Origin: Melampsora larici-populina 98AG31 | Lineage: Eukaryota; Basidiomycota; Pucciniomycetes; Pucciniales; Melampsoraceae | Assembly: GCF_000204055.1 (NCBI RefSeq) | Contig: NW_006768777.1 | Location: forward strand, 1,639,598 to 1,703,597 | DNA length: 64,000 bases | Direction: 5' to 3' | Part shown: positions 45,828-57,229 of the stretch, piece after piece | Position numbering within the stretch: the first letter of the stretch is position 1 | Layout: the number at the start of each line of letters is the position of its first letter | Position numbers and translations under genes: made by a program | The notes under the pieces: model-generated | Seen by the model: only the letters and a program-made list of their open reading frames with translations | What the model was told of the DNA's origin: nothing | Database searches by the model: none

Positions 45828-47654
45828 TCAACACATCTCATCTTCTTCCATTTTATCTTCTTCCATTTCATCATCTTCCATATCATCATCTTCCATTGTA
45901 GCTTCAGTAATAGCAAGTATAATTTCTTCTTGCACCTCTGAATTAACTCCATTTTCACCCGTTAACCTCGAAGAAAACCTAAAACCAAAAATAACACTTC
46001 CAATATCAGCCACATGGATTAATGCATTTAAGTCCTTAAAAAACGCCAAGGATGCAAAAGACAAACCTCCATGGATGTATTTCTTCAAATGAAGCACCTG
46101 TCCAAATCTCAGGAGCATTCCCACCAATAAAACCAAATTTAGAATTTTCAATTGAACTCAAAAACTTTAATCTTTCAAAATTCGAGTTAATTTTTTCCTC
46201 AGATAAACCATGAAAACTTTCAGCGCATTGAAAATCTCTTTCTAAAATTTTTGGATTTTCATAAAGTTTTGATAAAGTTTCTAATGCTTTTTTCAAATCA
46301 GGTGGTTTTTTCAATGATTCTTCAGGTTGTTTCGTGGATTGATTGGATAAATGTGAATCAATCCATTCGTAGTAAAATGATTTGATTAAATCCGGGTTTG
46401 CATCGAATGCTTGAAGTGGTGCACCTAAAAGGTAGGGACCGAGATCGGAGGTTGATGAGTTTTAAAAGCAAATAAGAACTTCCATGTTTAGGATCTGATA
46501 TCAATCAAACCTTATCAGTCTCTCACCTTTGAGTACTTTAAACTCGCTCCCAGGTCCCACTTCCGTGAACTCCCTAAATCGGGCCTTGGCAGTCGGAACG
46601 TCATAAATATTTTCAAAGTTACCCTTAAATGTATCCAACCATATTAAACACCAAATATCAGTTTGGTCGTATGGAAATTTGGTCGTATGGAAATTCAGGA
46701 CAGATTCCATATCAAAGGACCAATACTTACATGAAGAACCAAGATCGGACATCGAAGTAATTTGTAAAGACCAGCAGGTGGGGCTTCACGCTATTGTTGT
46801 TAAAAAAAGTTGAATATATGAGCAAAGTCGTACTTCAAGACTAAAACTTAACCACGACCATACCTCGGTATAAGCCACACAGCTCCCAAACGATTTGACA
46901 GCTTTACAAGGTGGGTAACGTCTCATCATAGCACCGGCCCACGTATCGAGAATTTGGGGATCATGACGTGTCTTGGGACCATAAAGCCACCACTGAGTTG
47001 CTAATACGGCTGAAGTGTACCACGATAAGCAAATGAGAAGGATATCATTAGGGTGGGCTTCCAGAGATAAGGTTATAATGAGTTAAAATTACTTACAAGC
47101 TTCCCAATCTTCTGGTACCTCAGGATCAAGCCATGAAGAAAAGACGGTGAAGAAAGCAGTTTGAACGAATCCCTTCCTGCATCACAGAAACAATCGATCA
47201 ACAAAAAAATTCAAAAATCGTGAGGAGAAAAAAGACCATGACATCATTAAACTTACTCAGTAGCAGGTGGCATAGCACACATACAAAGACTAAGTACTGT
47301 ATCAGGAAACAAACCAGCAAATCGCATTGAAACTTCAGTAGACAAACTATCAGAAGCCAAAATATGAATTTGATAAATTTTCAATTTAAGTAAGATTAAA
47401 GCTAAATCCGCTGATAAAGTCCAAAGATCACATGAAGGTGAAACTTTAGATCTAGTCCGACCATGTGATCTACAGTCAAGTAAAATAATATTAAATCTTT
47501 CAAGTAATTCTCCTTTTCCGTCTATATAGATTGAAGCAAAGGTTAAATCTAAGAAGATTGGATGTAGGATTAAAAGCCATGGTGCTGAAGGTTGAGTCGA
47601 TTGGCGAACTTCGTAATAGATTTCCACATCTGAAGTTGTGTTCAGGTAAGGCAT
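45828..47654 (-). CDS. Alpha/beta-hydrolase-fold protein (7 exons, ~405 aa)
   Basis: Minus-strand exons: 47654-47257, 47176-47097, 47009-46864, 46790-46731, 46623-46527, 46424-46098 and 45937-45828; the total is 1218 bases. The start MPYLNTTSDVEIYYEV and the core ERFNIILLDCRSHGRT, CPILVLHG and NIYDVPTAKARF follow the order of an alpha/beta hydrolase (beta strands, elbow, late strand before the acid). The nucleophile elbow would be S101-D-S103-L-S105 in place of GxSxG, so the glycines are missing. The expected acid position after LHG carries Glu. The enzyme may act on esters or lactones, or may have lost activity. The last exon is highly acidic (repeats of MEDDE/MEEDK); its acceptor choice (TTCAG at 45938-45940) is less certain than the rest. 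This is a host gene in a transposon-rich setting. Confidence 0.72.
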
Positions 47655-48189
47655 TTGTTTCTGAACTCAAAAGTTGATATTGTTTTCTGAACGTTGATGA
47701 TGAGATATGAGGGTCGTTAAAGTTGAGTGAGTGGTGTGGTGATACAACCTTTTTTCACTCAATTGGTCGGTTGAGGGTAGGGCTCTGACGCGGCCCTGAG
47801 AGCTCGTGGCCGGCCCCGTCTGGGCCCTGGGTAGACCCGTAGCCTCTGGTTATTGGACTCGGGTTGATCAGGTCACGCCCTGAATCTTAGGACTCAGGGC
47901 CTGTCAGGGCTAGGCCTAATTTTAAGAGACACAAGGGAGGGCATAAATTCTTCATTTCTTCTTGATTTTAGGCAACAAAATCACTCGACATAAACAAATT
48001 GTAAAGAGAAATCACTCAAAGACAAACAATTTTTTGAAGTTATATAATCCTACTTAGAAAGTCAAGAGAAAAATCAAATTCACCCAACAGAAACTTGTTT
48101 TTAAGTGAGATATTGAGAACTAAATCAAATTCACGCAACAGAAACATTCTTTTAAGTGATATAATCTTACTTTGATAAAAATTTCCTAC

Positions 48190-51100
48190 TCATTTGACTC
48201 CTAACACCTTATTCCAGCTCTTAAGACACACCTGAGCCTCAAGATTGAGGGGAGTAAATGATGCACAATGATCACTCATAACTCGCAAGGCATTTGAAAA
48301 GGTGCTTTCAGATGCAGCACTAGTGGCAGAAACCGCGAGCATCGCAGCTGCCATGCGTGACAGGATAGGCCAATGATGACAATGGGTAAGCCAGAAATGG
48401 AGAGGATCACATATCTCGTCTTCTTGAGGCGCAGAGAGATATTCTTTGACCTCGTCCTCAACAAGAACAGTCTTGCGGCGCTTGATGAAGTGATGAGGGC
48501 GATCTGGGTTGATGGCTTCAACTTCGGGTTTGACCACTTCGATTTCAGGATCAAGGATCGGTCTGAACTTGCGGGCTTCTTCAGTAAAGTATCCGATCAA
48601 GTCCTCTTGACCCCAGCCAAGAGATTCTAGAGTCGAGCCTTTGATGGTGTTGATTTTGAGGCGAGGGTCTAGTATTGCCGAACAAACGTAGACGGCCTTG
48701 GACTGAGCTGCTTTTTGATACTGCACGATCTTGCGTAACATCGGAAGGATTGCAACCTTCAATTCCACGCAGTCAGAGTCGTGCCAGGCCTGTATACAAG
48801 ACAGAAAGATTAAGTCAGCATATGATACTCATGAGAATTAAGAAAATTAGAAAGACTGACCGTTTCAAGACGTTCAACCCGCCATTGGTAATCTGGCATC
48901 ACCTGTGAGAAGTTGGGGTACTTGTGCCCTTCAAGCAATTTGGTGACAGCAGCAAGTGGAGCAAGGAAGTGAACAATGCTTTTCACGAGGTCCCATTCCT
49001 CATCCTCAAGTAGAAACTGTTTGAGTGATGGATCGCCTTTGCATTGATATTTGATGACTCGTTTAAGTTTGTAAAGTCGTTCAAGTGAAGCATGGGTAGA
49101 TGACCAGCGTGTCAATACTTCATGGACCAATCCGACCTTGCGATCCAACTTCTGACAGCTTTCAATAGCGTTGTTGAGTGCCATCTTGAGCTGGCTGCTA
49201 TGATTCACTTTTTTGTGGAAAGCACGAATTCAAGTGAGTATGCTAGTAATTCTGGCATTTGGGGTAGGCTCAATAAAAAGGGGAATAGCAGAAGGATTTT
49301 GATGAGGTAAGGTGGGATCAAGAGCGTTCACTGGAGCAGGGGCAGATCAACGATTGAATACAGATAATCCGGCTTTGGCGACTAGATTAATAACATGAGC
49401 TACACAGCCGTGTAGAATTTGAGTGGAATTGAAATGTGGAATCATCGTTGAAAGGTGTTGGCCCATGGTCATGTTATTGAAAGCGTTGTCGGCAGTAATA
49501 CAATACAGACAATTGGTAAGTTCAAATCGGTCCAAGATATGCTTCAAGAGTCCCGCAAGATTAGAGCCGGTTTGAGGTCCCTCGATGGGTTTAAGAGCAA
49601 GAGTAATACCGTACATCTTGAAGTCGTCCATGATCCAATGGGCTGTGACGCTGTGGTGATCAATTTATGGGATCAATTAAAAAATTCATAATTACCAGTT
49701 TACCAGTTTACTAGCAGGATTCAGCAGGAAAGAAAATTCAAAACGGAGGTTTTTAGATCAATTGAAGCTCTTGTAGGCTTATGTATTGGTCATTAGGTTA
49801 ACATTACATCATTTTATTTCACATCATTCATTAAGATCATTATAGTTTACTTACAAACTCATTACAAAAAGAAAGAAAGAAAAACATAAGAAAAATTCGA
49901 AATTATAGGTATATAGGTTGGAAAATGGTTTTTAGGTTAGTAAAAATGAAGTTATGGGTATTATGAGGTTAGAATATGAAAGAACAACATTATATTATAC
50001 TATGACAATTGTAATCTTGAAGGTTGATAAGGAGAAACAGAAGTTATTAGGGAAAAGGCACTTTTTCGAAGTTGGTAAACAAGAGGTACACGTGTAGTTT
50101 GGTTATGTAATAGCGGTAGTAATGGAATTTAAGGTTGCCAAGAGGATTTTCCGGGATTTTTAAGGTTATAGAGGATGATGTCATATTACATGAGCAAGAA
50201 AAAGAGAGTAGCAGCTGTGAAAAGTGGAGAAAATGGGTGAATTTCGTGGAAAATGGAGGTTTTCAGCTAATTACATATGTCAAATGACGTGAGAATAGGT
50301 TGGTAGATGGCTCATTCAACGCAGAAGAGTGGATTACATAATGTACAAACTTTAAATCAATAGTAGCGGAGGTGTATGAAAAAAGTTATAAGGCAAATAA
50401 AGAATTGATGTGAATCTCGAATTTACAGTCACAAGTCAACATGTAATGCTCAAAACCTTAACTTCACAACTCAATATCTTACTCATCACTCATCAGAAGT
50501 AGGTCATGTAGGTGTCAGAAATGATCAGTAACACGTGGGCTACAAGATGCACTTTAGTAATCAAAAATTGGAGCACATCTGAAAAACTTTGTAATCTCAA
50601 AAATTGGTTTTCAGCTAGTTTACAAGGAAAAAATCACCTGTATTCATCATAAGAAGTGCTGTACATCATATTATTGCGTCATTGATCACTTTTAGCTGTG
50701 AAAATTACATCATTTATTAGTAACAAAACCATTACATTGCGTCATCATAGGGTTTTGAGGGAATTTTGGGCGGATTTGATTGGTTTTGAGGTTGTTGACC
50801 ATTGTAAAAGTTCTACTACATTGTTATATATACTTTGAGAGGGTTTTGGGACTGTTGTTCCCCTTTTTTTCTTTATCATTTACGCCATTATTATTTTGTT
50901 TATCATCATAAACTTATTTTAATAGTACCTGGTCACTTAAATACACCCTTTATTACAGCTATAAAGAGAAATTTACTTTAGTTTTATAGTCATAAAGACT
51001 TATTGGGAATAATATCAATCAGATATTGCTTATTTCTTTAGTTATCAATTGGGAATAACACTATAGCAGTGTTGAAAGTAATACAAAGTGTGCTTTTGAA

Positions 51101-52044
51101 GTTAAAATACATGTGAAGATACATTTCTCTGGTGCCTTATCATTACTCAATACAACAGAGTCTTTCCTGATTGTGTTGTTTTAGAAGAGCAGTCCTTAGA
51201 CAACTTCTACTAGTCCTTATATTAGTAGATTATCCTCTTCCAGCTCTGTATAACCCTTGTTGGGTTATAAGTTCTACAACGCCAAGCATGGCGACATTGC
51301 TTGGTGCAGTCCAGCCATCACAGGTGATGCTGATGTGACGAACGGAAGAAAGTAGCTGGGTGATAGCTGTTCGAGCAGATCAAAACTCGTCAACAATCCC
51401 TTCAGAGATGCAAGTTCTCTTAGATAGAATGGAAAGGGATTGGGGATTGATCATCGTAATCAGTTCTCTAAACTCCTGGGCGTTGACTAGGGAGATTGGA
51501 AGTTCTTGGTTCACAACCAATTGGATGAGGGCGTCCTTGAGATTGAATTGCTTGAGGCTTTTGACCTAATAAAAAAAAGATTCTGTCAGTGAAAAGGAGA
51601 TAAAGGTTGGAGAAACAAAAGTAAAAAAAGAGACAAAGAATGACTTACATTGGCAATCTTGCCATTCATGAAGAACACCGTCATTGTATGTTGATCAGTA
51701 TTGACGGGTGGTTCAATGTGTTGGCATCTTGACAAGTGCCGGATCACGGACTTTGTACTGGCGTGTCGATTGATAGCCATTTGGCGGTTGCAGAGGGCAA
51801 CTGGAGCGTTGGGGTCTTCTTCACCAGCAGCCGTGACACTATCAACAAAGCCTTCTTTTGCAGTACACACATTCTTCAAGATGCCTTCAATCAATTGCTG
51901 GGTGAAATATTGCCAAACCCACGAGGTTCGACCAGTGGTCGTGGCTTCAGAAACGACCTTGGAAACAGAATCTGAGGGAGCGATGGAGGTAGTAGACGAG
52001 GTAATAGTAGATAACCACATTGGAAATCTAAGATTGAAAGACAT
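48190..52044 (-). pseudogene. hAT transposase (BED finger to hAT C-terminal dimerisation domain), disrupted
   Basis: The minus strand reads from 52044. A BED-type zinc-finger region (SWVWQYF...C...HASTKSVIRHLSRCQH) comes first, with an intron at 51566-51648. Next is ISITCDGWTAPSNVAMLGV, interrupted by LTR copy C, resuming as TAHWIMDDFK; then TRWSSTHASLERL. After an intron at 48790-48861, the C-terminal dimerisation block follows (DPLHFWLTHCHHWPILSRMA, SATSAASESTFSNALRVMSD). There are in-frame stops near 51355 (EF*SAR) and 49350. It is the source protein family for the small hAT copy at 43693. Apart from the LTR and a few point lesions the reading frame is well preserved. Confidence 0.88.
49652..51278 (-). 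repeat. Solo LTR, copy C (1627 bp), inside the hAT transposase
   Basis: In minus orientation it opens TGTAGAACTTATAACCCAAC and ends GATCACCACA. The flanking tetramer ACGC (GCGT in its own orientation) is duplicated at 49648-49651 and 51279-51282. Excision restores the codon order LGV-TAHW of the transposase. Near the 5' end is a perfect hairpin, TATAACCC-AACAA-GGGTTATA. Confidence 0.9.
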
Positions 52045-52615
52045 TGGAGTTTAATGAGTAAGATGAGAAAGTCCGACTTTGGGCAGCTGGGGTATTACTG
52101 TATAATGAAACTTAAAATTTAAAATAAGGTTGAATATCGAGAATTGGATATCCTGAGAAAGCTTCTTTTGTGAGAAGATATATGGATGGCGGCCCTGCGG
52201 GTCGGAGCCGCCGGGACGCCCGCAGGCCTTTTGGATGTCTCATCACGTTAGGTTTAAAGTGACCAGGGCGCGGACCGTCTGCCTCAAATATATTGTTGGG
52301 CAGACCAGGTAGGGCGGGATTGGGATTGGGTCACAGCCCTAGTTGAGGGACACTTTCATACTATGGGTTATCATCAACCGTGGCAAAAGCATGAAACCTT
52401 AAAATTGCATGTCGTAAACCCATGTGTGAATACATTTCACTTTGGGACATCCAAGAACACCTCCGACAAGCAAAACAAATTAAAAGTATCTACAAACTTG
52501 CCTCCACAAGTCCAATCATCAAGCAAGCTATTCAGACCCCTGCACACCCTAGGACAGCTTAACTGGCCTTAAGGACCTTAATTGTATGTAGTGAGTTGTG
52601 ATTCTGACTACATTA

Positions 52616-52773
52616 AGGGTACTCAAAGTAAAGTATGTAGCGCTACATACTTTTTGCTACATACTTTTTTTGGCAGGGACAAAGAAAAAAATATACTTTT
52701 GGCCTCGTCTTCCCCACCAAAAAAAGTATATAGCAAAAAGTATGTACACGTACATACTTACTTTGAGTACCCT
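52616..52773. mobile_element. MITE with AGGGTACTCAAAG ends, TA target (158 bp)
   Basis: Termini AGGGTACTCAAAG and CTTTGAGTACCCT are perfect inverted repeats flanked by TA on both sides, as for Tc1/mariner-type elements. Each arm carries its own palindrome (GTATGTAGCGCTACATAC on the left, GTATGTACACGTACATAC on the right). Confidence 0.75.
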
Positions 52774-53148
52774 TATTGTAGTCAGATAGTGATTTATTCC
52801 AGATAAGCTCATTGTCAAGGTGTTAGCTTTAATTTTGAAATGATGATAATCATTGTGATCAATAACTCAACTTATCAACTCTGATACCTTCAGAACAAGA
52901 ATTCTTGACGATTCCTGGCTCAAAACATTGATAATCAACCAAAAAGTAGAACAAACAATGAGGACCCGTCAACTTTTAAATGATATGAGGAGTTTCTGTG
53001 GACTTGTTTCTCAATTTTTGAGTAATTTTCATGAGGTAAAGCAATCATCAACGCAGACAAAACATTTGTATCATAAAAGATGATACTGCTCCGACTGGAT
53101 CACACATTGTCTTTAATATTTTGTGTAAACACAAATTACATACATTTA

Positions 53149-53305
53149 TGGTACTCAAAGCAACTATGTTTATGTACATAGTTATTGTATATAGTTTTTT
53201 TTGGCGGTCAAAATACTTCCAATATACTTCTTTTGTTTTTTCCCCACCAAAAAAAAAACTATATACGGCAACTATGTACGTGTACATATGGAGCTTTGAG
53301 TACCA
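53149..53305. mobile_element. Second member of the same MITE family (157 bp)
   Basis: Ends TGGTACTCAAAG and CTTTGAGTACCA, with the same internal layout including CCCCACCAAAAAAA and an arm palindrome (TATGTACGTGTACATA). The flanks are TA and CA, so the target duplication has decayed. The stretch 53306-53742 holds nothing recognised. Confidence 0.7.
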
Positions 53306-53742
53306 CAATTGTAGAGATAGCAATCAGTCAATTGAGCATTGTCAATTATAAATGGATGATCAGATGAACCTTTTATTGATTGGTTGCTCAAGGGAGCTAA
53401 TTCAAGATAAATAATCTCACTGACGGCAAGTATGGGTATCATGCCCACTTTGGCTACATTTGCTGAGTTTTGGACCACAGAGCTGAGCTTCAGCATATTC
53501 ATGATATGATTCCAGCTGCCTGGTGGGTTTTGAAGGATGCCAAGGCAGTCCACAAGCTTAAAACACTTTGGGCTCATGGATTGCGCAGGAGGTTGGATCA
53601 GGTTGTGAGAGAGAATAGGTCTGGGGGGGGTTGGTGATGTGTGCTAACTCACAAATGTAAGTTTTAGCTAGAATTGGGGTATAGATCCTTAATTCCAAAG
53701 TGTATTAATTTCTATGTAGAGCTAGTCATGTGTAGAATCAAA

Positions 53743-54266
53743 CCTGCAAGAGAGGGATTTACGGGTATTCCACAAAATTTGGCATGTGNNNNNNNNNNNN
53801 NNNNNNNNNNNNNNNNNNNNNNNNNNNNNNNNNNNNNNNNNNNNNNNNNNNNNNNNNNNNNNNNNNNNNNNNNNNNNNNNNNNNNNNNTGGGGAGTTTTT
53901 CACCCACCATAACTTCTCACCACACAAATACAGTCTTTGGACCAAAGAACGGTCCTGTGCACCCGCTTAACCTGCATGCATTCATGTATCTAACATTTTA
54001 TTTGATGCAGGCTCATACTGGGGAAGCTGAGATGTTACATGTAAGCCCATTTTGCAGGTCTGTCTGTAATGCTTTCCTGATACCAAGAGGGATATTCCAA
54101 AGAACCAGTATGTGTAGGTTGAGTGTGCGCACAGGATCTTTCTTTGGTCCAAAGACTGTTTATTTGTGTGGTAAGAAGTCATGGCGGGTTGAAAAACTCC
54201 CCAGCCAAAAGTTTCTTGCTCACATGCCAAATTTTGTGGATAAACCATAAGTCCCTCTCTTGCAGG
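53743..54266. repeat. Large fold-back element containing an assembly gap
   Basis: The left arm (CCTGCAAGAGAGGGA..., ACAAAATTTGGCATGTG, GGGGAGTTTTTCACCCACC, GTCTTTGGACCAAAGAA) is matched in reverse complement by the right arm (TTCTTTGGTCCAAAGAC, GAAAAACTCCCCAGCC, CACATGCCAAATTTTGT, TCCCTCTCTTGCAGG). The 100-N gap at 53789-53888 lies in the left arm, opposite intact right-arm sequence at about 54210-54220. The gap length is therefore probably a placeholder. Confidence 0.8.
53789..53888. other. Assembly gap (100 N)
   Basis: Undetermined bases within one arm of the fold-back element. Confidence 0.99.
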
Positions 54267-54599
54267 CTCCCTTGACAAGAGGGACTTTGTTAGGTTAGAT
54301 GTAGAATAGACAAGTACATATGCAACTGACTCAAAGAATACAAAAAGGTCCACTATGGGATGGCATAAATAAAGTATGTATAACAATTACCGGATGCTAC
54401 TTTGTATCCTCTATAAGGAGAGGTGAGGTGTGACACAATATATATATGTGTGTTGTATGATATATATTAACAAAAAGAATCCCAAATTGTCATGAGAATA
54501 CCTTGAATAGATATCTTGAACACTTTGAGGAGATGATATCAAAAAGTGGGGAAATGAACAACAGTTCAGAATCATCCACAGTTATGTGATGATCATTTG

Positions 54600-55251
54600 A
54601 GGGAATTTCCTATGGAATGTGATGGTAAAAAGATGGTTGGAAAAATGGTAAACAGCTTCAGAGAAGCTGCAGCAATCTTTATCTCGTTATGTCGAGCGGG
54701 AATGCTGGGCTCAGCGCATGGTAATGCTGGTTTGACATCCGGGTACTTGAGTGATACATTAGGCATGGAGCAATCAAGATCCTTTAGGTTTTTATTCATA
54801 AACGGTGCTGAATGTCTCATCGGTTTGTCTTGACAACGTAAGTTAGACCCGAGAATCAGACCACTTGCATGGTTGGACGTCGACAAGGTGTAGGTGGAGG
54901 CGGGTCTCCCGTGCCGATCCTGAACAGACGAGATACCACAGTAATCTTCACTGGCACGAGCCTCTTCCTGCCTCTTCATGATAAGTCGATGATCGAGTAA
55001 GATCAATAAGCTCTTTGAATGTAAGTCGTTCCGCGAGAGCCGCCCAAGGGTCCAAGTTATCATAAATGTCGGGAATAACGCCAAACACAGGGTACTTTGA
55101 ATCAACGAGGTCTCTGAACCTCTTATACAAAGTTTGCTGTGGTCCATGATTAGCCTCTCCTAACTAGTTTGTTGAGCAGCAGCCTTGAGGATAGCTGCCA
55201 TATGCCCGTGGCATCCTTTTAATGATGGTAGTTGACAATGTATCAATTGTC
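54600..55251 (-). pseudogene. 3' part of a decayed minus-strand ORF split by the Harbinger element
   Basis: Minus-strand frames read CHGHMAAILKAAAQQTS at 55250-55160. They continue with YKRFRDLVDSKYPVFGVIPD...LTFKELIDLTRSS at 55130-54950, then a shifted frame ARASEDYCGISSVQDRHGRP to about 54600. The upstream part of the same ORF appears at 60815-60236 beyond the Harbinger. I do not recognise the protein; an older transposon is likely. Confidence 0.4.
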
Positions 55252-55523
55252 CTACACAAAGTGCTTCTGGAACTTTTCCACGAAGGTTCCAGAACACTTT
55301 TCCACAAAGCCAGAAAAGAAAAATTTGGCTGTGTTCTGGCTTCATGGCCTCGTGGAAAAAAAACATATTTGAATGCTCTTTGCCCCTAGGTTCCACAAGA
55401 CTGTGTGATACAACTCTGTGATTGAACTCTGAATTAAGGCCTCTTCATCTTCCCCTGTCATTCACCCCTTAATCGTTTCACCTCACTTCCTTATCTTATA
55501 CCTCTGTCCTCCTACACCACGCT

Positions 55524-57229
55524 ATGGCTCGAAAAGGACACCGCAAAAGGCTCAAACACCACATACATCTAGCAATTGATGGAATGAAACAAGCAGGAAG
55601 TTCTCGATTAGCTACTCTTGCCTTCAAGAAACATAGAGATGGTGAAAGCCTTTTCATAATTTGATGTCTTCAAGCAATTATCATCAACCACAATCTACAT
55701 ACAAACCAACAAGCAGCGGATCATGAGGAACATCAATTGGACGAGTCTGAGGCAAGGAGGCCATTATTAGTGATTTTGCTTGGGGCCTTAGAGTTTCATT
55801 TGGCAAGGGCAGAATCCATCAAGCTTGTACTACTTGGTCGCCGTCTACGAAACCTTGTTGAAAGCGAGATCGGTCAACTTGAAGAAGCCCTCAAGATCTT
55901 ACAGTCCACTCGCTATGTGCAAGACCGATTACCACGTGGGCGTCAAGGTATCCGAAACGTTGCATTTCCTCACAGAATTTCCGAAGGCGGCGATCCATTC
56001 TTAACTATTGTGAGTGTTCAAAAGTGTATTCTAAACCATTCACCAAGCCTCAAAACTAATCACTATGTGACCTTTTCTTTCATGCCGTTTGACAAATAGG
56101 CTTGAATGACTCATGACCAATTTTGGAAATTAGTTACTCGGATTCAGGGTAGTCGTGTTTTTCAGAACCAATCGGACAATAAACAGCTTCCTGTAGCGTG
56201 GCAGCTGCTGGTGGCCCTAGCAAATTTGGGTACCTCAGGAAATGGGGGGGATGTCTCGCACCTTGCGTACATGTTTCACATATCAGGTTAGTGCCCTTCA
56301 GTGCCTCTACTTTCCTTCTATTCACAAAACTAATTACTAATATGTCTCGGTATAGAGGGAAGTGTCCACAATTGGACTAATCGCTGTATGTATGCCATCC
56401 TTCAAATGGAAAGCGAGTGGGTCAAGTGGCCAAACATCGAGGAACGCCGTGATCTAAAGATGAAGATACAGGGCAGTCATTTTAAAGACTGTATCGCTTT
56501 CATGGATGGCACACTGGTTCCACTTGCTTTTGCACCGGTTCGAAATCCAGAGGATTACTGGACACGAAAACAGTTCTATGCATTTAACGTCATGTTAGTA
56601 TGTGACGTTAATAAGATCATCAGGTATTACAAACTTGGTTGGTGTGGATCAGCTCACGATCAAAGGGCTTATATGTCCTCAGCTGTAAGCTTCTCCTTTC
56701 ATGAAGTACAATATCTATGCTGACATTTCTTTCCCAGATTTATCGTAACCCAAGTGATTTCATTTCCGAAGATGAATATCTTTTGGCCGATTCTGGCTAT
56801 ACAACGTCGTGTAGTGTCATCACGCCTTTTAAACGGGCACCTGGTCAACGTCTTCAACATCTCCAAGAAGCCTTCAATCAAGAACTTAGCAAGATACGAG
56901 TTATAATTGAACAGAGCATCGGTATGCTCAAAGGTCGATTCCAGTCCTTAAAAGAGCTCCGGATCTTGATCACTGGCCGTCGTAGTGCCCAGCGAGCAAA
57001 CGTATGGATTCGAGTATGTATAATACTGCACAATTACACAACAACCAACGATGATCGATGGCATTTTGAGTTGGGTACAATCGAAGAAGGGCTCCTCCAT
57101 ACAGCTAGGCAAAGGAGACCGCCCTCGAATGCACCACTTCACGAAGATGATGTGCATCCACAAACTGCACGAAATGACACTCGACGGAGAGCTCTATTTG
57201 AACAATTTGTAGCAAACAGGGGAACATAA
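55524..57229 (+). pseudogene. Harbinger DDE transposase (5 exons, 473 codons, one in-frame stop)
   Basis: Exons 55524-55641, 55714-56009, 56100-56286, 56356-56684 and 56738-57229 total 1422 bases. The catalytic residues of the DDE_Tnp_4 family are present: Asp in AFMDGTL (about 56505), Asp in LLADSGYTT (about 56789) and Glu in IIEQSIGMLKGRF (about 56909). The N-terminal half has the helical FWKLVTRIQGSRVF...AWQLLVALANLGTSG pattern of the family. The single defect is TGA at 56103-56105, three bases into exon 3. A different acceptor could bypass it, so the gene may be intact. It shares the element with the SANT-like protein at 58209-60101. Confidence 0.85.

Larger units (their letters stand above)
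47778..52341 (-). mobile_element. hAT transposon with TIRs and 8-bp TSD, broken by a solo LTR
   Basis: Ends TAGGGCTCTGACGCGGCC (47778) and GGGTCACAGCCCTA (ending 52341) are inverted. The flanks GTTGAGGG (47770-47777 and 52342-52349) are an exact 8-bp duplication. The GC-rich subterminal blocks (47780-47930 and 52190-52341) resemble the 406-bp derivative at 43693. The span is 4564 bp, of which 1627 bp is solo LTR copy C. Confidence 0.9.
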
